IMG/VR virus record: IMGVR_UViG_3300008450_000367
Span: 1 to 27,410 of that record
Source of the DNA: a virus
DNA length: 27,410 nucleotides
Direction: 5' to 3' (one strand)
Part shown: one piece after another, positions 21,620-27,410 of the stretch
Layout: each line of letters starts with the position of its first letter
Numbering within the stretch: position 1 is the first letter of the stretch
Position numbers and translations under genes: made by a program
The notes under the pieces: model-generated
Databases searched by the model: none
What the model saw: the letters and a program-made list of their open reading frames with translations, nothing else
What the model was told of the DNA's origin: nothing

Positions 21620-22278
21620 GCATCATCGTCACGGCGTTCGGCGAGCCGGGAAACCGCTACGCACAGTTCACCGCCAGGTGGTGGGCGGCCGTCCTGTCCA
21701 TGCTGCCGGCCCCGGCCGAGGTCGTCGTCGCCCATACCTGTCCCGAGCCGCTCGGTCTGCTGCCGGGCCCGGCCACCGTCCGCACCGTCGCCGTGCCGTG
21801 CGTCAAGCCAGACGTTGTTTCCATGGTCAACGCTGCCGTCGAGGCCGCAACGCAGCCGTGGGTCAGCGTCATTGGCGTGGACGACTGCTATACGCCAACG
21901 GCCTTGACGGATTTGGTCAAGGCCGACGCCGCTGGGGCGGAGATTCTGGTGTGGCATCAGCGGGAGGTCGGGAGTCACGTCTGGAATTGCTACTGGAACC
22001 CCGACGTACTTCAGAGGGCCAATACGCTTGCCGGCTCCTGCCCAGTACGGCGGGATTTGTGGCTGCGGGTGGGCGGGCCGCCCAGAATCGCGTGGTCTGA
22101 TTGGGGGTTCTGGCTGCGGTGTGCGAAAGCCGGTGCCACGGCCTACCAAAGCGACGTGGTGGGCGTCGATTTCGACGCCGGCCGCGGCCATGCCACGTTC
22201 AGCGGGTCGGCCACGTTCGAGCAGCTCGCCGCCAGGGACGCCGAGGCACGGGCGTTCGCCATGGAGTTGTTCCTGTGA
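21613..22278 (+). CDS. GT-A type glycosyltransferase-like protein
   Basis: A 221-residue protein starting MVSIIVTAFGEPGNRYAQF, the usual nucleotide-sugar-binding first strand of GT2-like enzymes. VVSMVNAAVEAATQPWVSVI leads to GVDDCY (88-93), the DxD-type metal site. SCPVRRDLWLRVGG and WSDWGFWLRCAKAG are the common acceptor-side pattern (new item, then ED/SD-WG). ATG 21613 overlaps the previous gene's last codons. The fold is likely, the donor and acceptor unknown. Confidence 0.7.
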   Translation: MVSIIVTAFGEPGNRYAQFTARWWAAVLSMLPAPAEVVVAHTCPEPLGLLPGPATVRTVAVPCVKPDVVSMVNAAVEAATQPWVSVIGVDDCYTPTALTDLVKADAAGAEILVWHQREVGSHVWNCYWNPDVLQRANTLAGSCPVRRDLWLRVGGPPRIAWSDWGFWLRCAKAGATAYQSDVVGVDFDAGRGHATFSGSATFEQLAARDAEARAFAMELFL

Positions 22279-23330
22279 AAATCGGCATCTACGCACTAGC
22301 GAGGAACGAAGCCGCGAACGTCACGGCGTGGGAAGCCTCGTGCCGCGAGGCCGACGTGCGGGTCGTCACCGACACGGGCTCGACCGACGCGACGGTGGAG
22401 TTGCTCCACTCCGGCGGCGTGGAGGTGGCCCACGGGGCACCCGTGCCGTGGCGGTGGGACGATGCCCACAACCTGTCGCTCTACCATCTGCCGTCCGACG
22501 TGGACGTGGCCATCCGGCTCGACCTGGACGAAGTCCTCGACCCAGGATGGCGGGCGGCCCTCGAGGCCGCGTGGCGGCCGGAAACGACGAAAGGCCGCTA
22601 TTGGTATCAGTGGTCCGAGAACGTCCGATTCCTGTCCGATCGCGTCCATCTGCGGGCCGGCTACCGTTGGGTGGGGGCGACGCACGAGGGTCTGGCCTGC
22701 TGGAGTGGCGACGAGGTGCAGACGCAACTCGACGGGTTCACGATCCGGCATCACCGCCAGCCAGGCAAGACCCACAAAAGCGACCTGACGCTGCTCCGCC
22801 AGGCGGTCCGCGAGAATCCCCTGGACACGCGGATGCACTGGTATCTCGCCCGCGAGCTGGACTATGCCCGCGACGCCGAGGCCGCCGAAGCCTTTGAGAG
22901 ATACCTGGCCATGCCAAACGGGGCGGCCACCGAGCGGGCCTATGCCTGCCGGATGCTGGCAAAGCTCCAGCCGGACCGTGCCAAGCCGCGGCTTCTGGAG
23001 GCCATCATGGCGGCCCCTCGCGAGCCGGAAGCGTTCCTGGCGTTCGCGGAACTGGCCGAGAAGATGGGCGATTGGGTGTCGTGCCTTTATTACGCCCGCC
23101 ATGCTGCGTTCTGCCCAGCGCATAGCCAAAGCCACGCAAGCGATCCACGGGCCTACGGGGCCGCTGCCCCCGACCTGGCCTGCATCGCTGCGTCCAAGCT
23201 GAACCTCACGTCGGAAGCCCTGCAGCACGCCCGCGAAGCGTTCAAGCGGTGCCCAGGAGATCAACGTCTGGCGGCGAATCTCGCCATCCTCGAGCAACAG
23301 TCCCAGGAGCAAGGCCCGCGGGCCGCATAG
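22275..23330 (+). CDS. Family 2 glycosyltransferase with TPR-like C-terminus
   Basis: A 351-residue protein. The N-terminal GT2 domain has IGIYALARNEAANV, DTGSTDAT (33-40) and the catalytic metal motif LDLDEVLD (82-89), then WYQWSENVRFLSDRVHLR and WVGATHEGL. Residues ~185-345 are helical repeats of TPR character (MHWYLARELDYARDAEAAEA, EAFLAFAELAEKMGDWVS, AREAFKRCPGDQRLAANLAI). GT2-TPR enzymes commonly glycosylate proteins or extend glycans, with the repeats holding the acceptor. GTG 22275 overlaps the previous stop. This is the clearest glycosyltransferase of the set and the last gene of the cassette. Confidence 0.88.
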   Translation: MKIGIYALARNEAANVTAWEASCREADVRVVTDTGSTDATVELLHSGGVEVAHGAPVPWRWDDAHNLSLYHLPSDVDVAIRLDLDEVLDPGWRAALEAAWRPETTKGRYWYQWSENVRFLSDRVHLRAGYRWVGATHEGLACWSGDEVQTQLDGFTIRHHRQPGKTHKSDLTLLRQAVRENPLDTRMHWYLARELDYARDAEAAEAFERYLAMPNGAATERAYACRMLAKLQPDRAKPRLLEAIMAAPREPEAFLAFAELAEKMGDWVSCLYYARHAAFCPAHSQSHASDPRAYGAAAPDLACIAASKLNLTSEALQHAREAFKRCPGDQRLAANLAILEQQSQEQGPRAA

Positions 23331-23332
23331 TC

Positions 23333-23803
23333 ATGCCATCCGTCGCAGTCGAGATCGCCGAAGCCCTTGCGGATGGATTGTCCGCGTACACGTTCTCGCC
23401 GCCATACGAGTCGATCACGGCTCGTCGGCTCTATGTGCCGGACTACGAAGGGCCGGACCTACGCACCCTCAAGGTGTCGGTGGTGCCGGGTACGATTGAG
23501 AGTGAGCGGTCGTCGCGTGGCCAGGATTTATTCACGCACGAAATCGACGTGGTCATCGGCAAGCTGGTGGACGGGTCCAACGCGGAGATCGACGCCCTGA
23601 CGCGGCTGGCCGAGGAGATCATCGACGCCATCCGCAGCAACGTGCTAACCATGCCAACCATGCCGGAGAACGCACTGTATTTCGGTGCCACGATGGCCAC
23701 GACGTTCGACCGCGATTCCCTGACTGACCGGAGAGTATTTCTGTCGCAAATCAGCGTCACCTACCGGGTGCCGCGAGATCACTCTACGCCCACGGGACCG
23801 TAG
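23333..23803 (+). CDS. Tail terminator-like protein
   Basis: A 156-residue protein: N-terminal helix VAVEIAEALADGLSAYTF, central strands (RTLKVSVVPGTIESERSSR) and HEIDVVIGKLVDGSNAEID, then a helix LTRLAEEIIDAIRS. This matches the alpha/beta pattern of phage tail terminator proteins (lambda gpU-type), which cap the growing tail tube. It returns the operon to standard structural order right after the glycan genes. ATG 23333 lies 2 bases after the previous stop. Structural homology is inferred from length, pattern and place. Confidence 0.55.
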   Translation: MPSVAVEIAEALADGLSAYTFSPPYESITARRLYVPDYEGPDLRTLKVSVVPGTIESERSSRGQDLFTHEIDVVIGKLVDGSNAEIDALTRLAEEIIDAIRSNVLTMPTMPENALYFGATMATTFDRDSLTDRRVFLSQISVTYRVPRDHSTPTGP

Positions 23804-23804
23804 C

Positions 23805-24569
23805 ATGGCAATCTTTCCGACCGGCAACCTGTTCCCCGGCCTCGGCAGCGGCTTCCGCATCCCCGGCGTTGCCATGCGGGCGAGTGTGAAAAACTTCTTT
23901 GACCGCGACGCGGTCAAGAACGCGCTAAGCGAAATGGAGTACCGGGCTCTTTCGAAGGGCTCCATGCGGATCAAGGATCACGCAAAGCGGTCGATTCGCA
24001 AGATGGGCATGGCCAAGCCCAAGCTGAAGGTCATGCGGCAAAACCCCAACATGAATCTCCGCCAGGCCGCAGCCGTTCCCGGCCTCACGGCGCGGACGCG
24101 ACGTGCCATCGAAGCAAGGGCACGCGAGATCAAGACGCGGCCGCCGTCGTCACCGGGGACGCCACCGCACACGCACGTTCCATACGGCCATATGCTCGGG
24201 TTTCGACGCAATCTCTGGAACTTCTACGACCCGATCAGTCATTCGGCCGTCGTCGGACCGTCGCAGAAGGGCAAGATGCTGCCGTACCTTCATGAGTTCG
24301 GCGGGACGCAAATGCTTGCGACGTGGCAATACGTCCCGCAGTACCCACGGAAATACAACCCGATTTTTTGGCGTCTTTCCGTTGGCCAGAAGCCGCGAAA
24401 CACCGGAAAGTGGGTGGATGCCGGACACACGAGCCGCGCGACGTACCCAGCACGTCCGTTCATGCAGCCAGCCATGCGGAGGGCTATCGCTCGGGGCGAC
24501 CTGGCGAAGCCCTTTGGAGGCCAATTCAAGGCTGCGATCGGTCCGCGCGCCGGCTTCGGCAACCTCTGA
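23805..24569 (+). CDS. Minor tail / neck protein (HK97 gp10-like)
   Basis: A 254-residue basic protein. RALSKGSMRIKDHAKRSIRK near residue 55 and TSRATYPARPFMQPAMRRAI near the C-terminus match the pattern of HK97 gp10/lambda Z-like proteins, where an ARPF motif precedes the last helix. The protein is longer than typical gp10 (~130-150 aa) because of a central insert with PPSSPGTPPHTHVPYGHMLG. ATG 23805 begins one base after the previous stop. It is followed by a 59-bp gap with the regulatory box at 24574. Confidence 0.65.
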   Translation: MAIFPTGNLFPGLGSGFRIPGVAMRASVKNFFDRDAVKNALSEMEYRALSKGSMRIKDHAKRSIRKMGMAKPKLKVMRQNPNMNLRQAAAVPGLTARTRRAIEARAREIKTRPPSSPGTPPHTHVPYGHMLGFRRNLWNFYDPISHSAVVGPSQKGKMLPYLHEFGGTQMLATWQYVPQYPRKYNPIFWRLSVGQKPRNTGKWVDAGHTSRATYPARPFMQPAMRRAIARGDLAKPFGGQFKAAIGPRAGFGNL

Positions 24570-24573
24570 TTGC

Positions 24574-24607
24574 GGTATACTGACGTACAGGTGGGCGATT
24601 TCCGCCC
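24574..24607 (+). promoter_or_regulatory. Promoter-like box plus leader hairpin before the tail tube genes
   Basis: GGTATACTGACGTAC (24574-24588) contains a -10-like TATACT and is closely similar to the box at 11254-11268. Eleven bases later GGGCG-ATTTC-CGCCC (24593-24607) forms a 5-bp hairpin, followed by GGAG and ATG 24629. No convincing -35 is seen. The shared layout with the earlier site suggests one regulatory scheme for two structural blocks. Confidence 0.4.
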
Positions 24608-24628
24608 CCGCACGGAGTAACCGCCCAT

Positions 24629-25006
24629 ATGTCGGCTCAAGCCCACAAATATTTCCTCGGAAAAGACGCCTCGTTCACGTTCGCAAGCTCGATCGCCAAC
24701 AAGGACGTGAAAAGCGTCACGGTCAATCGGGAGACTGCGGCCGAGGCCGACGTGACGACCCGCGGGTCCGGAAACGAGCAGGAGTTCGCGTTCGTCCGGT
24801 CCAACACCACGATCGAGGTCGTCGTGTTGGACCACTCCGCAACCGTGGGCTCGACCGGCAGCGTCACGATGTCGCTGTCTCCTACCGGCCCGGCGCAGCC
24901 CAGCGGCACGTTCCAGGTCATGAGCATCTCGGAGCCGCAGGAGTTGGACGGCGCGATTGAGTGGACGATTTCGCTGCGAAAGACGCCGAGCACGACCGGC
25001 GCCTGA
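24629..25006 (+). CDS. Major tail tube-like protein A
   Basis: A 125-residue beta-rich protein: YFLGKDASFTFASSIANKDV, VKSVTVNRETAAEADVTTRG, TIEVVVLDHSATVGSTGSVT. This is the pattern of small tail tube or tail sheath-fold proteins that polymerise into the tube. A related protein is encoded directly downstream. The ribosome-binding GGAG is 11 bases from the ATG, a long spacing that suggests the leader hairpin affects translation. Its own promoter-like box implies a transcript enriched for this abundant protein. Confidence 0.6.
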   Translation: MSAQAHKYFLGKDASFTFASSIANKDVKSVTVNRETAAEADVTTRGSGNEQEFAFVRSNTTIEVVVLDHSATVGSTGSVTMSLSPTGPAQPSGTFQVMSISEPQELDGAIEWTISLRKTPSTTGA

Positions 25007-25019
25007 CGCGAGGTGAGTG

Positions 25020-25397
25020 GTGCCGAGCGCATCTGACAAGTTTCGCCTGGGGCGTGACTGCGTATTCACGCTGGACGGGCAAATCCTGTCGGGTGTGAGC
25101 GACGTGACTGTGTCCCGCCGCACCCAGGAGGTCGAAGCGACCGGGTACGGGCATGGCTCGCAGTCCACGATAGTCACTCACCGGACGGTGGAATTGACGG
25201 TGTCCGTCATCAAGCCGGCGGACGCCGCCAAGCTGATAGCTGCCGAGGCCGACGGCAGCGTGGTGACGGTTACGACCACTAACGGCCTGCGGCCGTTGAC
25301 GGCCGATTTCATCGTGTGCGACTCCTCGACTGACGAGCCGCTGAACGATGCCGTCCTGGCGACATTCACCTTGAAGCAGTGGAGCCACGGAAAATGA
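25020..25397 (+). CDS. Major tail tube-like protein B (paralogue of A)
   Basis: A 125-residue protein sharing the layout of the preceding one: KFRLGRDCVFTLDGQILSGV, VSDVTVSRRTQEVEATGYGH, then TVELTVSVIKPADAAKL. SVTV/DVTVSRxTxE-A is common to both. GTG 25020 has GAGG six bases upstream; GTG 25017 is also in frame. Its stop overlaps the chaperone start. One copy may form the tube and the other cap, decorate or start it. Identity as a tail tube protein rests on place and fold pattern. Confidence 0.55.
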   Translation: MPSASDKFRLGRDCVFTLDGQILSGVSDVTVSRRTQEVEATGYGHGSQSTIVTHRTVELTVSVIKPADAAKLIAAEADGSVVTVTTTNGLRPLTADFIVCDSSTDEPLNDAVLATFTLKQWSHGK

Positions 25398-25951
25398 AGA
25401 CGTTCACCGACGTAGAGGGGCGGCATTGGAATATCCGCGGGACGCTCGGCACGTTTGAGCGGGTCAAGACCGCCACCGGCGTCGATATGCTCGACCTCCC
25501 TACGACGCAGCAGTGTCTTCGCGACATTTCGGACGTGTTCAAGCTCGGTGCCGTTCTCTACGTCGTCTGTGAGCAGCAGGCCCAGGAGCGGGGCATCTCG
25601 CCGGAGCAGTTCAGCGATTCGTTCAACGCCGACACGCTCCACGCCGCTGCCGATGCGCTAATCGAGGAGACGATTTTTTTTTGCCGGAGCGACGTGAGGC
25701 CCGCCCTCGAGATGGCCTACGAGAAGGCGAAGTTGGCGGAAAAGAAGGCAGTCGAGGTGATGCAGACGCGACTAGCAGCTCTCGGGAAGGAGATGGACGC
25801 GGCCCTGGAAAACCTATCGACCCCTACCGACTCTGTTACGAACTTGCCGGAATCATCGGCGTCCATCCCGGCGAGTGGACGCTCCGCGGCCTCGTCTGGG
25901 CGTCGGAGGCGAAACAACGCGAGCGATGGAATCACACGTCGAGCCTCGTAG
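25394..25951 (+). CDS. Tail assembly chaperone, short form (G-like)
   Basis: A 185-residue frame in the position of lambda G: after the tail tube and before the tape measure gene. The N-terminal part (VEGRHWNIRGTLGTFERVKT, YVVCEQQAQERGISPEQF) and a helical segment (YEKAKLAEKKAVEVMQTRLA) look real up to about residue 139. The remainder is Ser/Arg-rich and reads like a shadow of the other frame. Chaperones of this kind are made with a longer GT form by -1 frameshifting, and such a shift here joins this frame to 25814-26094. A 9-T run (25674-25682) also lies in the gene. Confidence 0.75.
   Translation: MKTFTDVEGRHWNIRGTLGTFERVKTATGVDMLDLPTTQQCLRDISDVFKLGAVLYVVCEQQAQERGISPEQFSDSFNADTLHAAADALIEETIFFCRSDVRPALEMAYEKAKLAEKKAVEVMQTRLAALGKEMDAALENLSTPTDSVTNLPESSASIPASGRSAASSGRRRRNNASDGITRRAS
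25807..25813 (+). promoter_or_regulatory. Predicted -1 ribosomal frameshift site (G GAA AAC)
   Basis: The heptamer GGAAAAC is read as G GAA AAC in the short frame. Slipping back one base gives the frame that continues CCT ATC GAC CCC (Pro-Ile-Asp-Pro). The short frame looks protein-like before this point and the -1 frame looks protein-like after it. It resembles but is not identical to lambda's GGGAAAG. Direct tests have not been done. Confidence 0.5.
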
Positions 25952-26094
25952 CGCAGCAGTATTCAATCCACCGCGATCCCAAAAAGCGACCGAAACCGTA
26001 TCAGCCGCACGAGTTCAACCCCTTCCACGAAACGCCGGAAGTTAGACCCAAGCTGATAACGCCCGAAGTCTTCCACGAACTGTTTGGTGAATGA
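25814..26094 (+). CDS. Tail assembly chaperone, frameshift extension (T-like part)
   Basis: This -1 frame encodes about 94 residues after the presumed shift: PIDPYRLCYELAGIIGVHPG, then WTLRGLVWASEAKQRERWNH, HRDPKKRPKPYQPHEFNPF and LITPEVFHELFGE. It has no ATG or GTG start in its coherent part (only a TTG at 25681, inside a stretch that reads as shadow), so it is best explained as the C-terminus of a GT fusion. The segment with RDPKK and EFNPF is a common phage chaperone T-type ending. It stops 3 bases before the tape measure ATG. Confidence 0.65.
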
Positions 26095-26097
26095 ACT

Positions 26098-27410
26098 ATG
26101 GCTAGTGCTGGAAGCGTTCGGGCCGGCGCCGCGTTCGTGGAAATCTTCGCCAAGGACGGCCAGTTCCAGCGGGCGATGGCCCGCGTCCACGGACGACTCA
26201 AGGCCATTGGATCGGCCATGCAGTCATTCGGAACGAAGGCCATGCTGGCCGGGACGGCCGCCGGGCTTCCGCTAGTCCTGGCCGCCCGGCAGGCCGCCGG
26301 GTTTGAGGACGCCCTTCTCGGGATGCGCGCGGCCGCCGGGCTGACGGCCGATCAAGTCAAGGTGATGGAAGCCGAAGCGCTGCGACTGTCCCGCGCGATG
26401 GGAGTGGCGCCGGAAAAGATCGCCAACGCGATGCTCGAGCTGGCCAAGGCCGGCATGGACGTGAAGGACGTGCTGGCAGGGGCGGCCGAATCGGCTGTTC
26501 AGTTCGCCCGCGTGTCCGGCGTCGAGATGGCAGACGCGGCCGTGTTCATGAAAGTGGCCATGAACTCGTTTGGCGTGTCTGCAGTTGAGGCAGTCGATAC
26601 CCTTTCGGCCGCTGCCGACGCATCGGAAACGTCTATTGCGGCGATGGTGGAATCATTTGCTCTCGTCGGCTCTGCCGGCGCGTTGTTCAACCAATCGCTA
26701 TTCGATATTTCGCAGGGTCTTGCCGTCCTAGCACGGTTCGGAATCCGCGGCGAGGAGGCCGGAACCGGCATCAAGACGATGCTCGTGCGGCTTACGTCGC
26801 CAAGCAAGGAGGCTCAACAGTCGCTCGCGAGGATCGGATTGTCTGTTGAGAGTTTCCGCGGAGCGGACGGAAAAATCCTGCCGCTCGTGCAGATTGTCGA
26901 AGTGCTCGAGAAGGCGCTGGTGGGCGTTGACGAACAAGTCCGCGATCAAGTCCTCACCGACGTGTTCGGCGATCGCGGAATCCGTGTCGTCGGTGCCTTT
27001 CTAAACGTCGGGACGAAAGGGTTCACGACCATGGCGGACGCCATGGAGAGCAACCTTCCGGTGGCCGCGAAGTTCCAGATTCTCATGAGCGGGTTGAGCG
27101 GGGCGTTTGAGAGGCTCGGCGCTGGGGTGCAGCGTCTTTCCATCGCGTTCGCCAAGGCGCTGGGCGATTCAGCCGGAAGTGTCGTGTCTGGTCTTGTGTG
27201 GATGATGGACGTGCTCGGAATCTTGATTCAGAAGTTCCCGCTTGCGGCAAAAGTGGTCACTGGCGTCGTGGCCGGGATGCTCGCGTTGGGGATCGCGGCG
27301 ATTGCGCGCCTGGCCCAACTTCCACCCGCTCGCGGCGCTTGGCGGAAGTCTTGTCCCCAGGAGCCTTATCCTTCGCGTTGGCGCGATCCCTGGCCCGTGC
27401 CAGGTCTCCA
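26098..27410 (+). CDS. Tail tape measure protein, TP901 family, N-terminal part
   Basis: Scaffold that sets tail length and helps DNA entry. The 437 visible residues run off the window. ASAGSVRAGAAFVEIFAKDG starts the protein, then repeated helical TP901 core segments: GFEDALLGMRAAAGLTADQV, MAVEAVDTLSAAADAS-like and GIRGEEAGTGIKTMLVRLTS. FQILMSGLSGAFERLG precedes hydrophobic helices (AAKVVTGVVAGMLALGIAA) that may span the membrane. The last ~30 residues (from about 27310) become Arg/Pro/Trp-rich and unlike the family; a frame error near the edge is possible. ATG 26098 lies 3 bases after the chaperone stop. Confidence 0.9.
   Translation, partial: MASAGSVRAGAAFVEIFAKDGQFQRAMARVHGRLKAIGSAMQSFGTKAMLAGTAAGLPLVLAARQAAGFEDALLGMRAAAGLTADQVKVMEAEALRLSRAMGVAPEKIANAMLELAKAGMDVKDVLAGAAESAVQFARVSGVEMADAAVFMKVAMNSFGVSAVEAVDTLSAAADASETSIAAMVESFALVGSAGALFNQSLFDISQGLAVLARFGIRGEEAGTGIKTMLVRLTSPSKEAQQSLARIGLSVESFRGADGKILPLVQIVEVLEKALVGVDEQVRDQVLTDVFGDRGIRVVGAFLNVGTKGFTTMADAMESNLPVAAKFQILMSGLSGAFERLGAGVQRLSIAFAKALGDSAGSVVSGLVWMMDVLGILIQKFPLAAKVVTGVVAGMLALGIAAIARLAQLPPARGAWRKSCPQEPYPSRWRDPWPVPGL

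Overview
This window is most of the genome of a temperate, long-tailed double-stranded DNA phage or prophage. It has about 40 tightly packed genes, nearly all on the plus strand, many joined by ATGA, GTGA or TGATG stop/start overlaps. The DNA is GC-rich (about 60-70% in most coding stretches). The high GC, a phage-borne CsrA, collagen-like (Gly-Pro-Thr) fibres with GDFYLD...YGPK modules and a DUF3310 protein fit a phage of a Planctomycetes-like host. That host assignment is inference from family recognition, not a database match. No host housekeeping gene is visible. The window begins inside the integrase and ends inside the tail tape measure gene, so the tail tip, lysis genes and the integrase C-terminus lie outside.

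Left end (1-2630), lysogeny and control. A tyrosine integrase (minus strand) is followed by the 3' portion of a tRNA-Arg-like sequence, a probable attachment core. Then come a small Cro/CI-type HTH protein and a convergent orphan C5-cytosine DNA methyltransferase. Between the methyltransferase and the rightward early genes is a 29-bp near-perfect palindrome sitting on divergent promoter-like sequences. It is the best operator candidate in the window.

Early region (2633-9121). Small unknown genes, a CsrA homologue, a Sak4-like RecA-type ATPase and an SSB-like protein ending in DDIPF form a recombination/replication module. Next are a winged-helix protein, a ParB-like protein of different base composition, a replication initiator-like protein with a cluster of inverted repeats in its linker (origin candidate), a LexA-type DNA-binding domain without a protease, a zinc-ribbon/DUF3310 overlapping pair, and a PD-(D/E)XK nuclease.

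Head genes (9121-15929). The order is GpA-like large terminase, a small gpW-position protein, a lambda-type portal with a C-terminal extra domain, a fused S78 prohead protease plus gpT-like major capsid protein, a DUF2190 decoration protein flanked by large hairpins, and a head-tail joining protein.

Fibre and glycan region (15929-23330). Two paralogous collagen-like proteins and three further virion-surface candidates are followed by five genes: a GH130/GH43-type propeller-like protein, a SAM methyltransferase, an HtrL-like protein and two GT-A-type glycosyltransferases. This cassette sits inside the structural operon, beside Thr-rich Gly-Pro-Thr repeats. It suggests a phage-encoded system that glycosylates its own collagen-like fibres.

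Tail genes (23333-27410). These are a tail terminator-like protein, a minor tail protein, two tail tube-like paralogues, a G/GT tail assembly chaperone pair with a probable -1 frameshift, and the N-terminal 437 residues of the tape measure protein.
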